A DNA stretch of 64,000 bases from NCBI RefSeq assembly GCF_001431415.1, contig NZ_LDJI01000020.1:1-64000 (forward strand). The letters are read 5' to 3'. Numbering within the stretch: the first letter of the stretch is position 1; the number at the start of each line of letters is the position of its first letter. The stretch is from Stenotrophomonas humi (GTDB lineage Bacteria > Pseudomonadota > Gammaproteobacteria > Xanthomonadales > Xanthomonadaceae). The position numbers and the translations under genes are program-made. Under the pieces are notes generated by a model, which had not been told where the DNA came from, searched no databases, and saw nothing but the letters and a program-made list of their open reading frames with translations. Of the stretch, positions 63,468 to 64,000 are shown in pieces.

Positions 63468-63893
63468 ATGTCCCGAGTATTCCGCGAACCGGTCGATCTG
63501 CAGCAGGTCAATGCACTCAGCCGTGGCACCTTGATCGACCACCTGGGCATCGTCTTCACTGCTGCCGGTGATGACTGGATCCAGGCAACGATGCCAGTGG
63601 ACGAACGCACCCGGCAGCCCTACGGCCTGCTGCACGGCGGCGCATCGGTGGTACTGGCCGAAACCCTGGGCAGCAGCGCAGGCAATCTGTGCGTGGACCC
63701 GACAAGCCAGGTCTGCGTAGGGCTGGAGATCAATGCCAATCACCTGCGCGCCGCACGCGAGGGTGTGGTCACCGGCACCGCACGCGCGCTGCATGTGGGT
63801 CGTACCACGCAGGTGTGGGAAATCCGCATCGAGAACGAAGCGGGCAAGCCGGTGTGTATCTCGCGGCTGACGTTGGCGGTGGTGCCGAGGTAA
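63468..63893 (+). CDS. Hotdog-fold thioesterase (YbdB/MenI type)
   Basis: The 141-residue protein has the hotdog signature LLHGGASVVLAETLGS near residues 52-67, with the catalytic Glu in LAET. It would hydrolyse an acyl- or aroyl-CoA thioester, as in YbdB or the DHNA-CoA hydrolase MenI. The window has no menaquinone genes to choose between these. ATG at 63468 has a weak CAGGT site upstream. Confidence 0.9.
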   Translation: MSRVFREPVDLQQVNALSRGTLIDHLGIVFTAAGDDWIQATMPVDERTRQPYGLLHGGASVVLAETLGSSAGNLCVDPTSQVCVGLEINANHLRAAREGVVTGTARALHVGRTTQVWEIRIENEAGKPVCISRLTLAVVPR

Positions 63894-64000
63894 GTGGGGT
63901 AAGTGAAGACGAGTGAGAGGGGCAAACGGCGATGTTGTTGCTCTGGCGGTTGCTTCCGCTCCCTGCCGTTCGCATGGCGAAGGGGAGGGGATGACGCGCT
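63894..64000. other. Window edge, no gene seen
   Basis: Downstream of the thioesterase, no gene, hairpin or promoter was seen. Confidence 0.5.

Overview
The window reads as chromosomal DNA of a Xanthomonadaceae bacterium, most likely the genus Stenotrophomonas (S. maltophilia complex). The basis is high G+C, dense coding on both strands, many short palindromic repeats including a GTAG-headed pair that looks like the Stenotrophomonas SMAG type, and typical gene content (OpgD, Rep, Tat-exported TldD proteins, PDZ-containing M61 peptidases, a fused indolepyruvate ferredoxin oxidoreductase). No rRNA, tRNA, CRISPR array, transposase or prophage gene was seen.

Layout. 1-10.3 kb is mostly housekeeping: an ABC ATPase, a fatty acid desaturase overlapping an EF-hand protein, a small secreted protein, mutM, opgD, tdk, a Sel1-type protein, rep and a GNAT acetyltransferase. 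10.4-17.8 kb holds an AtoE-type short-chain fatty acid transporter, three tandem isochorismatase-family hydrolases with a pirin and a divergent LysR regulator, then an MDR dehydrogenase divergent from an HxlR regulator over a perfect inverted repeat. 17.9-22 kb holds an M61 peptidase convergent with a large secreted amidase whose promoter region has a CRP/Clp-like site.

22.4-35.4 kb is one long minus-strand block, the most unusual part: two Tat-exported TldD paralogues, a signal-less TldE-like partner, then DUF4159, MoxR AAA+ ATPase, DUF58, BatA-type protein, a DUF4175-like membrane protein with a His/Asp-rich segment, and a last membrane protein. The last four genes overlap by 4 bp at each junction. 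I read it as an envelope peptide-processing or remodelling module; this is inference.

35.5-43.2 kb has a DUF938 methyltransferase, a second M61 peptidase and an iron-uptake locus (TonB-dependent receptor, MFS transporter, a 128-residue unknown, divergent AraC regulator) with a Fur-like box and a direct repeat in the shared promoter. 43.5-50.2 kb is a complete type I restriction-modification cassette (hsdM-hsdS-hsdR), probably inserted in an otherwise ordinary region. 50.5-64 kb returns to core genes: a TonB_C-like secreted protein, the 1236-residue indolepyruvate oxidoreductase, secreted proteins of unknown role, an AEC permease, a Ycf46-like AAA ATPase divergent from a ParA-like ATPase, a sixA-YceI-phospholipase D run, and a hotdog thioesterase.

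Starts were set from signal peptides, family N-termini, ribosome-binding sites and overlaps, so many genes are shorter than the longest open frame. All family calls come from reading motifs; no database search was possible.
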